DNA from: an uncultured Prevotella sp.
Lineage (GTDB): Bacteria > Bacteroidota > Bacteroidia > Bacteroidales > Bacteroidaceae
Direction: 5' to 3'
Assembly: GCA_945869265.1 (NCBI GenBank)
Contig: CAMBOI010000003.1
Coordinates: forward strand, 1 to 64,000
DNA: 64,000 nucleotides
Notes under the pieces: model-generated
Databases searched by the model: none
The model's input: the letters and a program-made list of their open reading frames with translations, nothing else
What the model was told of the DNA's origin: nothing
Made by a program: the position numbers and the translations under genes
In this document: in pieces, positions 52,391-59,973 of the stretch
Numbering within the stretch: position 1 is the stretch's first letter
Layout: every line of letters starts with the position of its first letter

Positions 52391-53167
52391 ATGATTAGTG
52401 ACAAAGCATATATCGACCCGAAGGCGAAGATTGGTAATAACGTTACCATCTATCCCTTTGCCTATATCGAGGGCGATGTCGTCATAGGTGACGACTGCGT
52501 CATCTATCCCTATGCCTCTATCATGAATGGCGTGAGGATGGGACGTGCCAACAAGGTATATCAGAATACCGTCTTGGCTGCCGAGCCGCAGGATTTTAAT
52601 TATCGTGGCGACGCTACAGAGTTGGTCATTGGCGATGAGAATATCTTCCGCGAGAATGTGGTTATCAACCGTGCCACTTTCAAGGACGGACAGACACGTA
52701 TCGGTAACCGTAACTTCTTTATGGAAGGCGTGCATGTTTCGCACGACACCAAGATAGGTGACTATTGCACATTTGGTTATGGTACAAAGGTGGCTGGCGA
52801 CTGCGTGATATCCAGTGGTATCATGTTCTCCTCGTCGGTAATCATCAATCCGGGAGTGCGCATCGGCGGCGGTTCGCTCATCACCTCGGGTGTGCGTATC
52901 TCCAAGGACGTGCCGCCGTTTATCGTAGCCACACACAACCCGGTGGCTTACGGCGGACTGAACGTCAAGTTGCTTGAGTCGTCGGGAACGGCTGAGAATG
53001 TCATCACCCATATCGCAAATGCCTATAGATTGGTGTTCCATGGCAAGACCAGTACGCATGATGCCATTCGACAGATAAAGGAACAGGTGCCCGACAGTAA
53101 GGAAATCCGCTCCATTGTCAAGTTCCTTGAGGGTACGCAACTTGGTATCATCACTATGACGACGTAG
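52391..53167 (+). CDS. lpxA: LpxA-family acyl-ACP--UDP-N-acetylglucosamine O-acyltransferase
   Basis: 258 aa, left-handed beta-helix from hexapeptide repeats, then the C-terminal helical domain (LVFHGKTSTHDAIRQIKEQVP). The catalytic His is in MEGVHVSHDTKIG. LpxA adds the first fatty acyl chain of lipid A. In Bacteroidetes the housekeeping lpxA normally follows lpxC/fabZ; this gene follows an RND pump instead, so it may be a second paralogue with a different chain length or substrate. A TTAAGAG heptad array separates it from the upstream gene. Confidence 0.8.
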   Translation: MISDKAYIDPKAKIGNNVTIYPFAYIEGDVVIGDDCVIYPYASIMNGVRMGRANKVYQNTVLAAEPQDFNYRGDATELVIGDENIFRENVVINRATFKDGQTRIGNRNFFMEGVHVSHDTKIGDYCTFGYGTKVAGDCVISSGIMFSSSVIINPGVRIGGGSLITSGVRISKDVPPFIVATHNPVAYGGLNVKLLESSGTAENVITHIANAYRLVFHGKTSTHDAIRQIKEQVPDSKEIRSIVKFLEGTQLGIITMTT

Positions 53168-53192
53168 AATTGTCTTCAAATAGACTTAACTT

Positions 53193-53924
53193 ATGAAGAA
53201 ATTCATACCATACATAATATTATTGTCTGTGACGCTTGTTATTGCCTGTTGCAAGGGTGATGACAGGCGTCATGATGATATACAACACACAAATATTTTG
53301 AATACTAACCTCGCAGAAACAGTCAATACCGATTCGCCGACAATCTCCATCAGAGAACATGAGATGGAGATACGTAGGTTGCAGACTAAATACATCATTG
53401 CCTTGATCGTAATTGTCTTGGTGTCAATTCTCGTATATTTCGTTTTCCTGACTAAGCTCAACCGCAAGAACATTGCCATTATACGCCAGGCGAAGGAGAC
53501 GGAACAGGCAAAAAAACTCAGCGCGCAGGCACTGAGACAGATGCCTCGCGAACGGCTGGACCTTGACCAACTGTTGTATTCGAAACTGCTCGACATAATG
53601 GAGGGAGAGCAAAAACCTTACACCGACCAGGCTTGCAACCGTGAGACATTGGCAAAACTATGTGCCACCAACGGAAAATATATCGACAGGATTATTTCCC
53701 ACTTTGCCGACGGCAAGACGACAAACGAGTTTATCACTCACTATCGCCTGCGCCGTGCCATGACATTGCTTGCCGATACCGACGAGACGGTGGATGCCAT
53801 AGCCGAGTTGTGCGGATTCTCGAGTAGCCGCACATTCTATCGTCGTTTTCATGATGAAGTGGGAATGTCGCCAACGGAATACAGGAACCTTCAGACTGAG
53901 TCTGAATTGGATGGTTCCTTGTAG
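53193..53924 (+). CDS. Membrane-anchored AraC-family regulator
   Basis: 243 aa. The N-terminus looks like a lipoprotein signal (LLSVTLVIACCKG), followed by about 40 extracytoplasmic residues, one membrane helix (YIIALIVIVLVSILVYFVFL), a coiled coil and a C-terminal AraC domain with two helix-turn-helix units (NRETLAKLCATNGKYIDRIISHF; VDAIAELCGFSSSRTFYRRFHDEVGMSPTEYRN). It resembles the Bacteroidetes TPR-AraC regulators with the periplasmic TPR region missing. It may regulate the adjacent pump or lpxA-like gene. Confidence 0.82.
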   Translation: MKKFIPYIILLSVTLVIACCKGDDRRHDDIQHTNILNTNLAETVNTDSPTISIREHEMEIRRLQTKYIIALIVIVLVSILVYFVFLTKLNRKNIAIIRQAKETEQAKKLSAQALRQMPRERLDLDQLLYSKLLDIMEGEQKPYTDQACNRETLAKLCATNGKYIDRIISHFADGKTTNEFITHYRLRRAMTLLADTDETVDAIAELCGFSSSRTFYRRFHDEVGMSPTEYRNLQTESELDGSL

Positions 53925-54078
53925 CCGCTGCGCTTGTTAATGTGTGATATATATGAATTGAATTGTGTGGTCTATACGTAGATGGTTGTTTCTAATTTTG
54001 ACGTTGCAAAATTACATATTTCCACATTAAGTGCAGTGACAACTAAGGAAAATCGATTGCCAAATTCGGAAAAACATA

Positions 54079-54126
54079 AAAAAATAAGGAAATTCTGTCA
54101 ATATTGTCAGAATTTCCTTATTTTTT
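54079..54126. terminator. Bidirectional terminator between convergent genes
   Basis: A perfect AAGGAAATTCTG/CAGAATTTCCTT stem has A-rich DNA on the left and TTATTTTTT on the right. It serves the araC-like gene and the radical SAM gene. Confidence 0.85.
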
Positions 54127-54901
54127 AATACGATGCCTGGCAGGGAATGCCAATGGAGATGACGCGGTCGCGGATGGAGTCGAGCTCCTCGTGAGTGGCT
54201 TTTTCAAGTCCGTGGGCAGGAGTCTCGCGGTCAATTGTATATACCATCACCTCCTTCGGAGCTATCTCCCTGACTGCCTCTAGCCACGGAAGAACATATT
54301 CCTCGGTGGTGTTGTCAACACTCTCGCCGTTGTATGTGCCCTTCATAAACATTGTCTGGATGATGAGATGACCATTAAATGATTTCATATCCTCGATGAT
54401 GCGACGAACGTCGTAGTGGGCATTGGGCCTGTCCACCTTATTTATATATATAGGGTCGATGGTGTCGAGTTTGAGGATGTTGTTGTCAACACTCATGAGG
54501 GCGTCGCGCACTTCGGGACGATGGATGAATGTGGAATTGCTCAGCACCGACACCTTCGCTTCGGGGAAATACTCGTTGCGCAGACGGATGACATCACGCA
54601 TGATGGCGGCAAACTCGGGGTGGGAGGTAGGTTCGCCATTACCCGCAAAGGTGAGTACGTCAGGCGATGGTCCGTTTGCCTTCATATCCTGCAGACGTTT
54701 CTCAAGAGCCGCAATAACCTCGGCATGAGTGGGGAGCTTGGACTTAGGCCGATGGTCGGCATTAAATCCACATTCACAATAGATACAATCAAAGGTGCAC
54801 ACCTTTCCGTCGGGCGGCAGCAGGTTGATGCCGAGCGACACGCCAAGGCGGCGACTATGGATAGGCCCGAAGATGGGCGAGGGATAAATCACTGTACTCA
54901 T
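54125..54901 (-). CDS. Radical SAM protein
   Basis: 258 aa. The cluster motif is CTFDCIYCECG (CxxxCxxC), followed by DVLTFAGNGEPTSHPEF (GGE-like SAM site) and KLDTIDPIYINKVDRP. The N-terminus (YPSPIFGPIHSRRLGVSLGINLLPPDGKVCTFDC) is typical of a widespread radical SAM group without assigned substrate. It binds a [4Fe-4S] cluster and cleaves SAM. Its neighbours give no pathway clue. Confidence 0.9.
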   Translation of the reverse strand: MSTVIYPSPIFGPIHSRRLGVSLGINLLPPDGKVCTFDCIYCECGFNADHRPKSKLPTHAEVIAALEKRLQDMKANGPSPDVLTFAGNGEPTSHPEFAAIMRDVIRLRNEYFPEAKVSVLSNSTFIHRPEVRDALMSVDNNILKLDTIDPIYINKVDRPNAHYDVRRIIEDMKSFNGHLIIQTMFMKGTYNGESVDNTTEEYVLPWLEAVREIAPKEVMVYTIDRETPAHGLEKATHEELDSIRDRVISIGIPCQASY

Positions 54902-54925
54902 ATCTTATTCTCTTTTTTTTGAGTG

Positions 54926-55068
54926 CAAAGGTAATGAGAAATTAGGAATTAGGAATTAGGAATTAGGAATTATATGACCCATAGTAGTTAAAAAAGCTAA
55001 ATTCCCGTTGTTTTTTAGAAAAATTCCTAATTCCTAATTCCTAATTCCTAATTATTTTTGTACCTTTG
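54926..55068. promoter_or_regulatory. Divergent promoters with mirror-image heptad arrays
   Basis: For the radical SAM gene the minus strand has TACCTTTG (54926-54933) and, directly upstream, CCTAATT heptads (54940-54972). For ftsX the plus strand has TACCTTTG (55061-55068) with CCTAATT heptads at 55023-55055. Both arrays read CCTAATT toward their own gene and cover the -33 zone. About 50 bp separates them. Confidence 0.8.
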
Positions 55069-55102
55069 CGCCGAAATTAGGTGTACTATGTACTTTTATT
55101 AA

Positions 55103-55981
55103 ATGAGTAGAAAAAGAAATAACTCACGAGGCAGACATGGGCTGCAAGTGATAACTCTATGTATAAGCACCATGTTGGTGCTGGTTCTTTTGGGGATGGT
55201 GGTTTTCTCCGTTTTGACGGCACGCAACCTGTCGGCCTACGTCAAGGAGAATCTGACCGTGACTGTGATGCTTGGTGACAATACAACTGTCAATCAGGCA
55301 CATTTGTTATGTCGTGACCTCTACCACAGGCCTTACTCGCGCAACATCGACTATATCAGCAAGGAGCAGGCGCAGAAGGAGCAGTGCGAGGCCATGGGCA
55401 GCGATCCCTCGGAGTTCTTGGGATTCAACCCCTTTGTAGCCACATTGGAGATACAGTTGAAGTCTGATTATGTCAGTCGCGACTCGATGAAATGGATTGC
55501 CAAGGAACTACGGTCTAATCCCAAGGTGATTGACGTGGCTTATCAGGAAGACCTGATGGACAAGGTGAATGACAACCTCAGAAAGGTGAACCTCATACTC
55601 TTGGCATTGGCGGTGCTATTGACATGCGTGTCGTTCTCGCTGATTAACAATACGGTGAGACTGAGCGTCTATTCGCGCCGGTTCATCATACACACCATGA
55701 AGCTCGTGGGAGCGTCGTGGGGATTCATCCGATGGCCGTTTATGAGGCAGACCATCGTCGTGGGACTTATTGCCGCAGTGTTGGCATGTGGTGCCTTGGC
55801 GGGATGTGCCTACGGATTATATACATTCGAACCGGGAATTGTGGCAATCCTCACATGGAAGGAACTCGCCATCACTGGAGCTGCCGTATTCATCTTCGGT
55901 ATAGTGATAACGGCATTGTGCTCGTATTTCTCTGTCAACAGATTCCTGAAAATGACGGCTGGGGAGATCTATAAGATTTAA
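55103..55981 (+). CDS. ftsX: Cell-division ABC permease FtsX
   Basis: 292 aa with the FtsX layout: an N-terminal helix (LQVITLCISTMLVLVLLGMVVF), an extracytoplasmic domain (LTVTVMLGDNTTVNQAHLLCRDLY, RSNPKVIDVAYQEDLMDKVN) and three C-terminal helices. With the ATPase FtsE it activates septal peptidoglycan hydrolases. ftsE is not adjacent, as usual in Bacteroidetes. It is followed by DUF3098 and uppP, the normal Bacteroidales order. Confidence 0.92.
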   Translation: MSRKRNNSRGRHGLQVITLCISTMLVLVLLGMVVFSVLTARNLSAYVKENLTVTVMLGDNTTVNQAHLLCRDLYHRPYSRNIDYISKEQAQKEQCEAMGSDPSEFLGFNPFVATLEIQLKSDYVSRDSMKWIAKELRSNPKVIDVAYQEDLMDKVNDNLRKVNLILLALAVLLTCVSFSLINNTVRLSVYSRRFIIHTMKLVGASWGFIRWPFMRQTIVVGLIAAVLACGALAGCAYGLYTFEPGIVAILTWKELAITGAAVFIFGIVITALCSYFSVNRFLKMTAGEIYKI

Positions 55982-56027
55982 TTAGGAATTAGGAATTAGG
56001 AATTAGGGATTAGGAATTAGGAATTTA
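55982..56027. repeat. AATTAGG heptad array after ftsX
   Basis: About six units begin directly after the ftsX stop and end just before the DUF3098 ATG. Confidence 0.85.
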
Positions 56028-56032
56028 CATAT

Positions 56033-56257
56033 ATGGATAAGAAGAATTTGGCATTTGACAAAGTTAACTACATACTGCTTGCCGTGGGTATGGCGGTGGT
56101 TGTATTGGGATTTATATTGATGAGCGGCGGCAGTTCCGATGAAACGGCCTATAACCCCGACATATTCAGTGTGCGTCGTATAAAGGTGGCTCCAGTGGTA
56201 TGCCTCCTCGGTTTTGTATCGATGATATACGCAGTCATCAGAAAACCGAAGAACTAA
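56033..56257 (+). CDS. DUF3098 family membrane protein
   Basis: 74 aa with two membrane helices (YILLAVGMAVVVLGFILMSGG and KVAPVVCLLGFVSMIYAVI) joined by FNPDIFSVRRI-like YNPDIFSVRRIKV, the family signature. Function unknown. The ftsX-DUF3098-uppP-truB-queA order suggests a cell-envelope role. Confidence 0.9.
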   Translation: MDKKNLAFDKVNYILLAVGMAVVVLGFILMSGGSSDETAYNPDIFSVRRIKVAPVVCLLGFVSMIYAVIRKPKN

Positions 56258-56286
56258 TATCTAATATAATTTGTAATTAATAGATA

Positions 56287-57132
56287 ATGGATTTAATATC
56301 AACAATAGTAATTGCAATTGTAGAGGGACTTACGGAATTTCTTCCAGTTTCTTCTACAGGTCACATGATTATCGCACAGAACATCCTGGGTGTGGAGAGC
56401 ACTGAGTTTGTCAAGGCTTTTACCTTCATCATCCAGTTTGGTGCTATCCTTTCGGTAGTCGTTTTGTATTGGAAGCGCTTTTTCAAGCTTAACAAAACTC
56501 CCATTCCCGAAGGCTCCAATGCATTGAAGAAATTCTTGCATGTTTATGATTTCTATTGGAAACTGTTGGTTGCCTTTATTCCGGCAGCAGTGTTGGGATT
56601 GCTTTTTAGTGATGCCATCGACGCCATGCTCGAGAGGGTAGAGGTAGTGGCAGTGACATTGGTCATTGGTGGTGTATTTATGCTTTATTGCGACAAACTG
56701 TTCAACAAGGGCAGTGAGAATACCAAACTTACCGAACGCCGCGCCTTTATGGTGGGATTATACCAGTGTATCTCGATGATTCCTGGTGTGTCGCGCTCTA
56801 TGGCAACAATCGTGGGCGGTATGTCGCAGCGCCTTACCCGTAAGGCAGCTGCCGAGTTCTCATTCTTCCTCGCTGTTCCCACTATGTTTGCCGCCACGTT
56901 ATATAAGATGTATAAGCTTCTTAAGGACGGCGGCATCGAGATGATCACTGACAATATGACTACACTTATAGTGGGAAATGTGGTTGCTTTCATAGTGGCT
57001 ATGCTTGCCATAAAGTTCTTCATAGCATACGTTACAAAGTATGGATTCAAGGCATTCGGCTGGTATCGTATAATAGTAGGAGGACTTATCCTGATATGGC
57101 TTCTTATGGGTAACTCACTTGAAATGGTATAA
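56287..57132 (+). CDS. uppP: Undecaprenyl-diphosphatase
   Basis: 281 aa polytopic membrane protein. Catalytic motifs [17 protein letters not shown] and [14 protein letters not shown] (PGxSRSxxT) are intact. It dephosphorylates undecaprenyl diphosphate to recycle the lipid carrier of peptidoglycan and glycans, and gives bacitracin tolerance. It lies 3 nt before truB. Confidence 0.96.
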   Translation: MDLISTIVIAIVEGLTEFLPVSSTGHMIIAQNILGVESTEFVKAFTFIIQFGAILSVVVLYWKRFFKLNKTPIPEGSNALKKFLHVYDFYWKLLVAFIPAAVLGLLFSDAIDAMLERVEVVAVTLVIGGVFMLYCDKLFNKGSENTKLTERRAFMVGLYQCISMIPGVSRSMATIVGGMSQRLTRKAAAEFSFFLAVPTMFAATLYKMYKLLKDGGIEMITDNMTTLIVGNVVAFIVAMLAIKFFIAYVTKYGFKAFGWYRIIVGGLILIWLLMGNSLEMV

Positions 57133-57135
57133 CGG

Positions 57136-57831
57136 ATGAATTTCATAGAAGGAGAATACATATATCTCAACAAGCCTTATCGTATGTCGAGTTTCGGGGC
57201 ATTGGCGCGTGTGCGCTACCTCATCTCGCAGAAGGAAGGAGTGAAGAGGGTGAAGACGGGGCATGCCGGAACGCTCGACCCCCTTGCCACCGGTGTGCTC
57301 ATACTCTGCACCGGAAAGAAAACCAAGGAGATTGAGCGACTGCAATACCATACCAAGGAATACACCGCCACACTGCAACTCGGTGCCACCACGCCAAGCT
57401 ATGACATGGAGCACGAGGTGGATGCCACTTATCCCACAGAGCATATCACACAGGAGCTGATTGAGGAGAAACTCAAACTCTTCATTGGCGACATCCAACA
57501 GGTGCCGCCGGCTTATTCGGCATGCAAGATTGGAGGCGACAGGGCATACAAACTGATGCGCAAGGGCAAGGACGTGGAACTGAAGCCCAAGACGCTGCAT
57601 ATCGACGAGATAGAGCTCACCGACTTTAATCCCGAGACGATGCAGGCAAGCATCAGGGTGGTGTGCGGCAAGGGCACATATATACGTGCCTTGGCCCGCG
57701 ACATTGGCGAGGCTCTCGGTAGTGGTGCCTATCTCACGGCGCTCTGCCGCACCCGACTTGGGGACGTAAGAATCGAGGACTGCGTGAAGCTCGACGATGT
57801 GCCGGAGTGGCTTGAGCAGATTGAAGGTTGA
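57136..57831 (+). CDS. truB: tRNA pseudouridine(55) synthase
   Basis: 231 aa, the short form without a full PUA domain. The catalytic Asp is in GHAGTLDPLATGVL. Other family blocks are YTATLQLGATTPSYDMEHEV, QVPPAYSACKIGGDRAYKLMRKG and VVCGKGTYIRALARDIGEALG. It makes Psi55 in the T loop of tRNAs. The final QIEG and stop are encoded by GTTGAAG-type heptads. Confidence 0.96.
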   Translation: MNFIEGEYIYLNKPYRMSSFGALARVRYLISQKEGVKRVKTGHAGTLDPLATGVLILCTGKKTKEIERLQYHTKEYTATLQLGATTPSYDMEHEVDATYPTEHITQELIEEKLKLFIGDIQQVPPAYSACKIGGDRAYKLMRKGKDVELKPKTLHIDEIELTDFNPETMQASIRVVCGKGTYIRALARDIGEALGSGAYLTALCRTRLGDVRIEDCVKLDDVPEWLEQIEG

Positions 57832-57886
57832 AGGTTGAAGGTTGAAAATTGAAGATTGAAGAATTGAAAGATTGAAATATTAAAGA
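57818..57886. repeat. GTTGAAG/ATTGAAG heptad array after truB
   Basis: About nine 7-8-bp units. The first ones supply the truB stop codon and the array ends just before queA. Confidence 0.85.
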
Positions 57887-57900
57887 ATCATTTAGATATA

Positions 57901-59061
57901 ATGAAGTTATCAGAATTTGGATTTAATTTGCCTGAAGATCAGGTGGCCCTTGAGCCGCCTTACAAGGCATTTACAAATGATGACGGGTCGGTGGACAAGG
58001 TTTACCGCCGTGATGAGTGCCGACTCATGGTGCTCCACCGTAAGAGTCAGAAGATTGAGATGTTTAAGACTGACGACGACGGCAAGGAAATCAAAGGACC
58101 TGATGGTAATGGAGTGTACATGACATTCCGTGACGCCATCAAATACTTCGATGAGGGCGACACATTCGTCTTCAACGACACTGCGGTATTTCCTGCACGC
58201 CTTTATGGTACAAAGGAGAAAACTGACGCAAAGATTGAGGTGTTCTTGTTGAGGGAACTGAATGCGGAATTCCGTCTGTGGGATGTATTGGTGGAACCGG
58301 CACGCAAGATTCGTATAGGCAACAAACTGTTCTTCGATGGCGACGGACCAATGGTGGCTGAGGTGATTGACAACACCACAAGCCGCGGACGAACACTGAG
58401 ATTCCTCTACGACTGCCCTCATGAGCAGTTTAAGAGAGAGCTCTTCGGACTGGGCGAGGCTCCACTGCCACGATATATCGTTGACCGCCGTCCAGCCACT
58501 CCCGACGACATGAATAACTTCCAAACCATATATGCCAAGAATGAGGGTGCAGTAACTGCTCCTGCCACTGGTCTCCACTTCAGTCGCGAGATGCTCAAGA
58601 TGATGGAGATAAGGGGTATCAACTTTGCATACGTCACACTGCATTGCGGACTCGGTTGTTTCGACCCTATAGAGGTGGAAGACCTGTCGAAGCACAAGAT
58701 GAACTCAGAGCAGATGAAAGTGAGCAAGGCGGCATGCGACCTGGTCAACAAGACAAAGGACAACGAACACCGCGTCTGTGTGGTGGGAGTAAGTACGGCT
58801 CGCGCCACCGAAACAGCAGTGGGCACCGACGGCAGACTGAAGGAGTTTGACGGATGGACCAACAGGTTTATTTTCCCGCCGTATGACTACGGACTTGCCA
58901 ACTCGATGATTGCCAATTTCTATCATCCCGAGTCGATAATGTTGATGGCAACAGCCGCCTTCGGTGGCTATGACCTCGTGATGGAGGCATACAAGAAGGC
59001 ACTTAAGAACGGCTACAGATTCGGTTGCTATGGAGATGCATTGCTGATACTTGATGATTGA
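57901..59061 (+). CDS. queA: S-adenosylmethionine:tRNA ribosyltransferase-isomerase
   Basis: 386 aa. It has the N-terminal LSEFGFNLPEDQVALEPP, DTFVFNDTAVFPARLYGTK, GAVTAPATGLHFSREML and HCGLGCFDPIEVEDLSKHKM. It transfers the ribosyl part of SAM to 7-aminomethyl-7-deazaguanine in tRNA to form epoxyqueuosine. The N-terminal region holds an extra loop of about 30 residues seen in Bacteroidetes QueA. Confidence 0.96.
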   Translation: MKLSEFGFNLPEDQVALEPPYKAFTNDDGSVDKVYRRDECRLMVLHRKSQKIEMFKTDDDGKEIKGPDGNGVYMTFRDAIKYFDEGDTFVFNDTAVFPARLYGTKEKTDAKIEVFLLRELNAEFRLWDVLVEPARKIRIGNKLFFDGDGPMVAEVIDNTTSRGRTLRFLYDCPHEQFKRELFGLGEAPLPRYIVDRRPATPDDMNNFQTIYAKNEGAVTAPATGLHFSREMLKMMEIRGINFAYVTLHCGLGCFDPIEVEDLSKHKMNSEQMKVSKAACDLVNKTKDNEHRVCVVGVSTARATETAVGTDGRLKEFDGWTNRFIFPPYDYGLANSMIANFYHPESIMLMATAAFGGYDLVMEAYKKALKNGYRFGCYGDALLILDD

Positions 59062-59096
59062 AAATGAAGAGTGAAGAATGAAGAGTGAAGAATGAA
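59058..59096. repeat. TGAAGAG/TGAAGAA heptad array between queA and folK
   Basis: Four to five units join the queA stop to the folK start. The folK ATG lies within the last unit (GAAGAATGAAT). Confidence 0.85.
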
Positions 59097-59508
59097 TCAC
59101 AAAGTATATTTCAGTCTCGGTTCCAACCTTGGCGACAAGGAGGGAAACATACGCGAGGCTATCAGCAGAATAGGGGAGTTGATTGGCGAGGTGGATCGCC
59201 AGTCAACTCTCCTCGCTACTGAGCCATGGGGCTTCGAGTCGGATAATACATTTGTCAATGCAGCCATACGTTGCACCACGTCTCTTTCTCCATTTGAGAT
59301 ACTCAATATCACGCAGAACATTGAGCGAGCCATGGGGCGCACCCTCAAATCAGTGGATGGACAATACCACGACCGCATCATCGACATTGACATCCTCATA
59401 TACGATGACCTTCACATCACCACTCCCCAACTCACTCTTCCACATCCTCTCATGAAAGAGCGCGACTTCGTGATGATTCCACTCAAAGAAATATTGCAAA
59501 TCGGTTAA
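59092..59508 (+). CDS. folK: 2-amino-4-hydroxy-6-hydroxymethyldihydropteridine pyrophosphokinase
   Basis: 138 aa. HPPK motifs: FSLGSNLGDKEGNIREAI, EPWGFESDNTFVNAAI, RTLKSVDGQYHDRIIDIDILIYDD and LPHPLMKERDFVMIPL. It transfers pyrophosphate from ATP to the pterin in folate synthesis. Its ATG is formed by the TGAAGAA repeat, so the repeat has reached the translation start. Confidence 0.96.
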   Translation: MNHKVYFSLGSNLGDKEGNIREAISRIGELIGEVDRQSTLLATEPWGFESDNTFVNAAIRCTTSLSPFEILNITQNIERAMGRTLKSVDGQYHDRIIDIDILIYDDLHITTPQLTLPHPLMKERDFVMIPLKEILQIG

Positions 59509-59542
59509 ATAAGGTTAAATATTGGAGCTCTGCGCAAAAAAC

Positions 59543-59585
59543 TCATTTCTCATTTCTCATTTCTCATTCTTTTTTCGTACCTTTG
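59543..59585 (+). promoter_or_regulatory. Promoter of rpsO with TCTCATT heptad array
   Basis: TACCTTTG at 59578-59585 is the -7 box. Four TCTCATT heptads occupy the zone upstream of it, as with cca, ftsX and the radical SAM gene. Confidence 0.8.
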
Positions 59586-59638
59586 CACCCGCATTTTGCA
59601 AAACAACGTATTTATAACATTATTAATTAATTAAATCT

Positions 59639-59908
59639 ATGTATTTAGATCAGGCAAAAAAACAAGAGATCTTTGGACAGTACGGAAAGTCTAACACTGA
59701 TACTGGTTCTGCTGAGAGCCAGATAGCATTGTTCTCATACCGTATTTCCCACTTGACGGAACATCTGAAGAAGAACCGTAAAGATTATACTACTGCAAGA
59801 TCCTTGACCCAGCTCGTAGGTAAGCGTCGTGCATTGCTCGACTACCTCTACGACCGTGACATCAATCGCTATCGTGCGATTATCAAGGCTCTCGGACTTC
59901 GTAAGTAG
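59639..59908 (+). CDS. rpsO: 30S ribosomal protein S15
   Basis: 89 aa, exactly the usual size. The S15 core GSAESQIALFSYRISHLTEHLKKNRKDYTTARSLTQLVGKRRALLDYL is complete. It binds 16S rRNA in the platform of the small subunit. It has its own promoter and terminator. Confidence 0.98.
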   Translation: MYLDQAKKQEIFGQYGKSNTDTGSAESQIALFSYRISHLTEHLKKNRKDYTTARSLTQLVGKRRALLDYLYDRDINRYRAIIKALGLRK

Positions 59909-59924
59909 GAAGCAGAAAAACATC

Positions 59925-59960
59925 AATCCCGCAGACCATTCGGCTTGCGGGATTATTTTT
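59925..59960 (+). terminator. Rho-independent terminator of rpsO
   Basis: An AATCCCGCA/TGCGGGATT stem with a 12-base loop is followed by TATTTTT. It is similar in sequence to the terminator at 17052-17083. Confidence 0.9.
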
Positions 59961-59973
59961 AAAGGTAAAAAAG

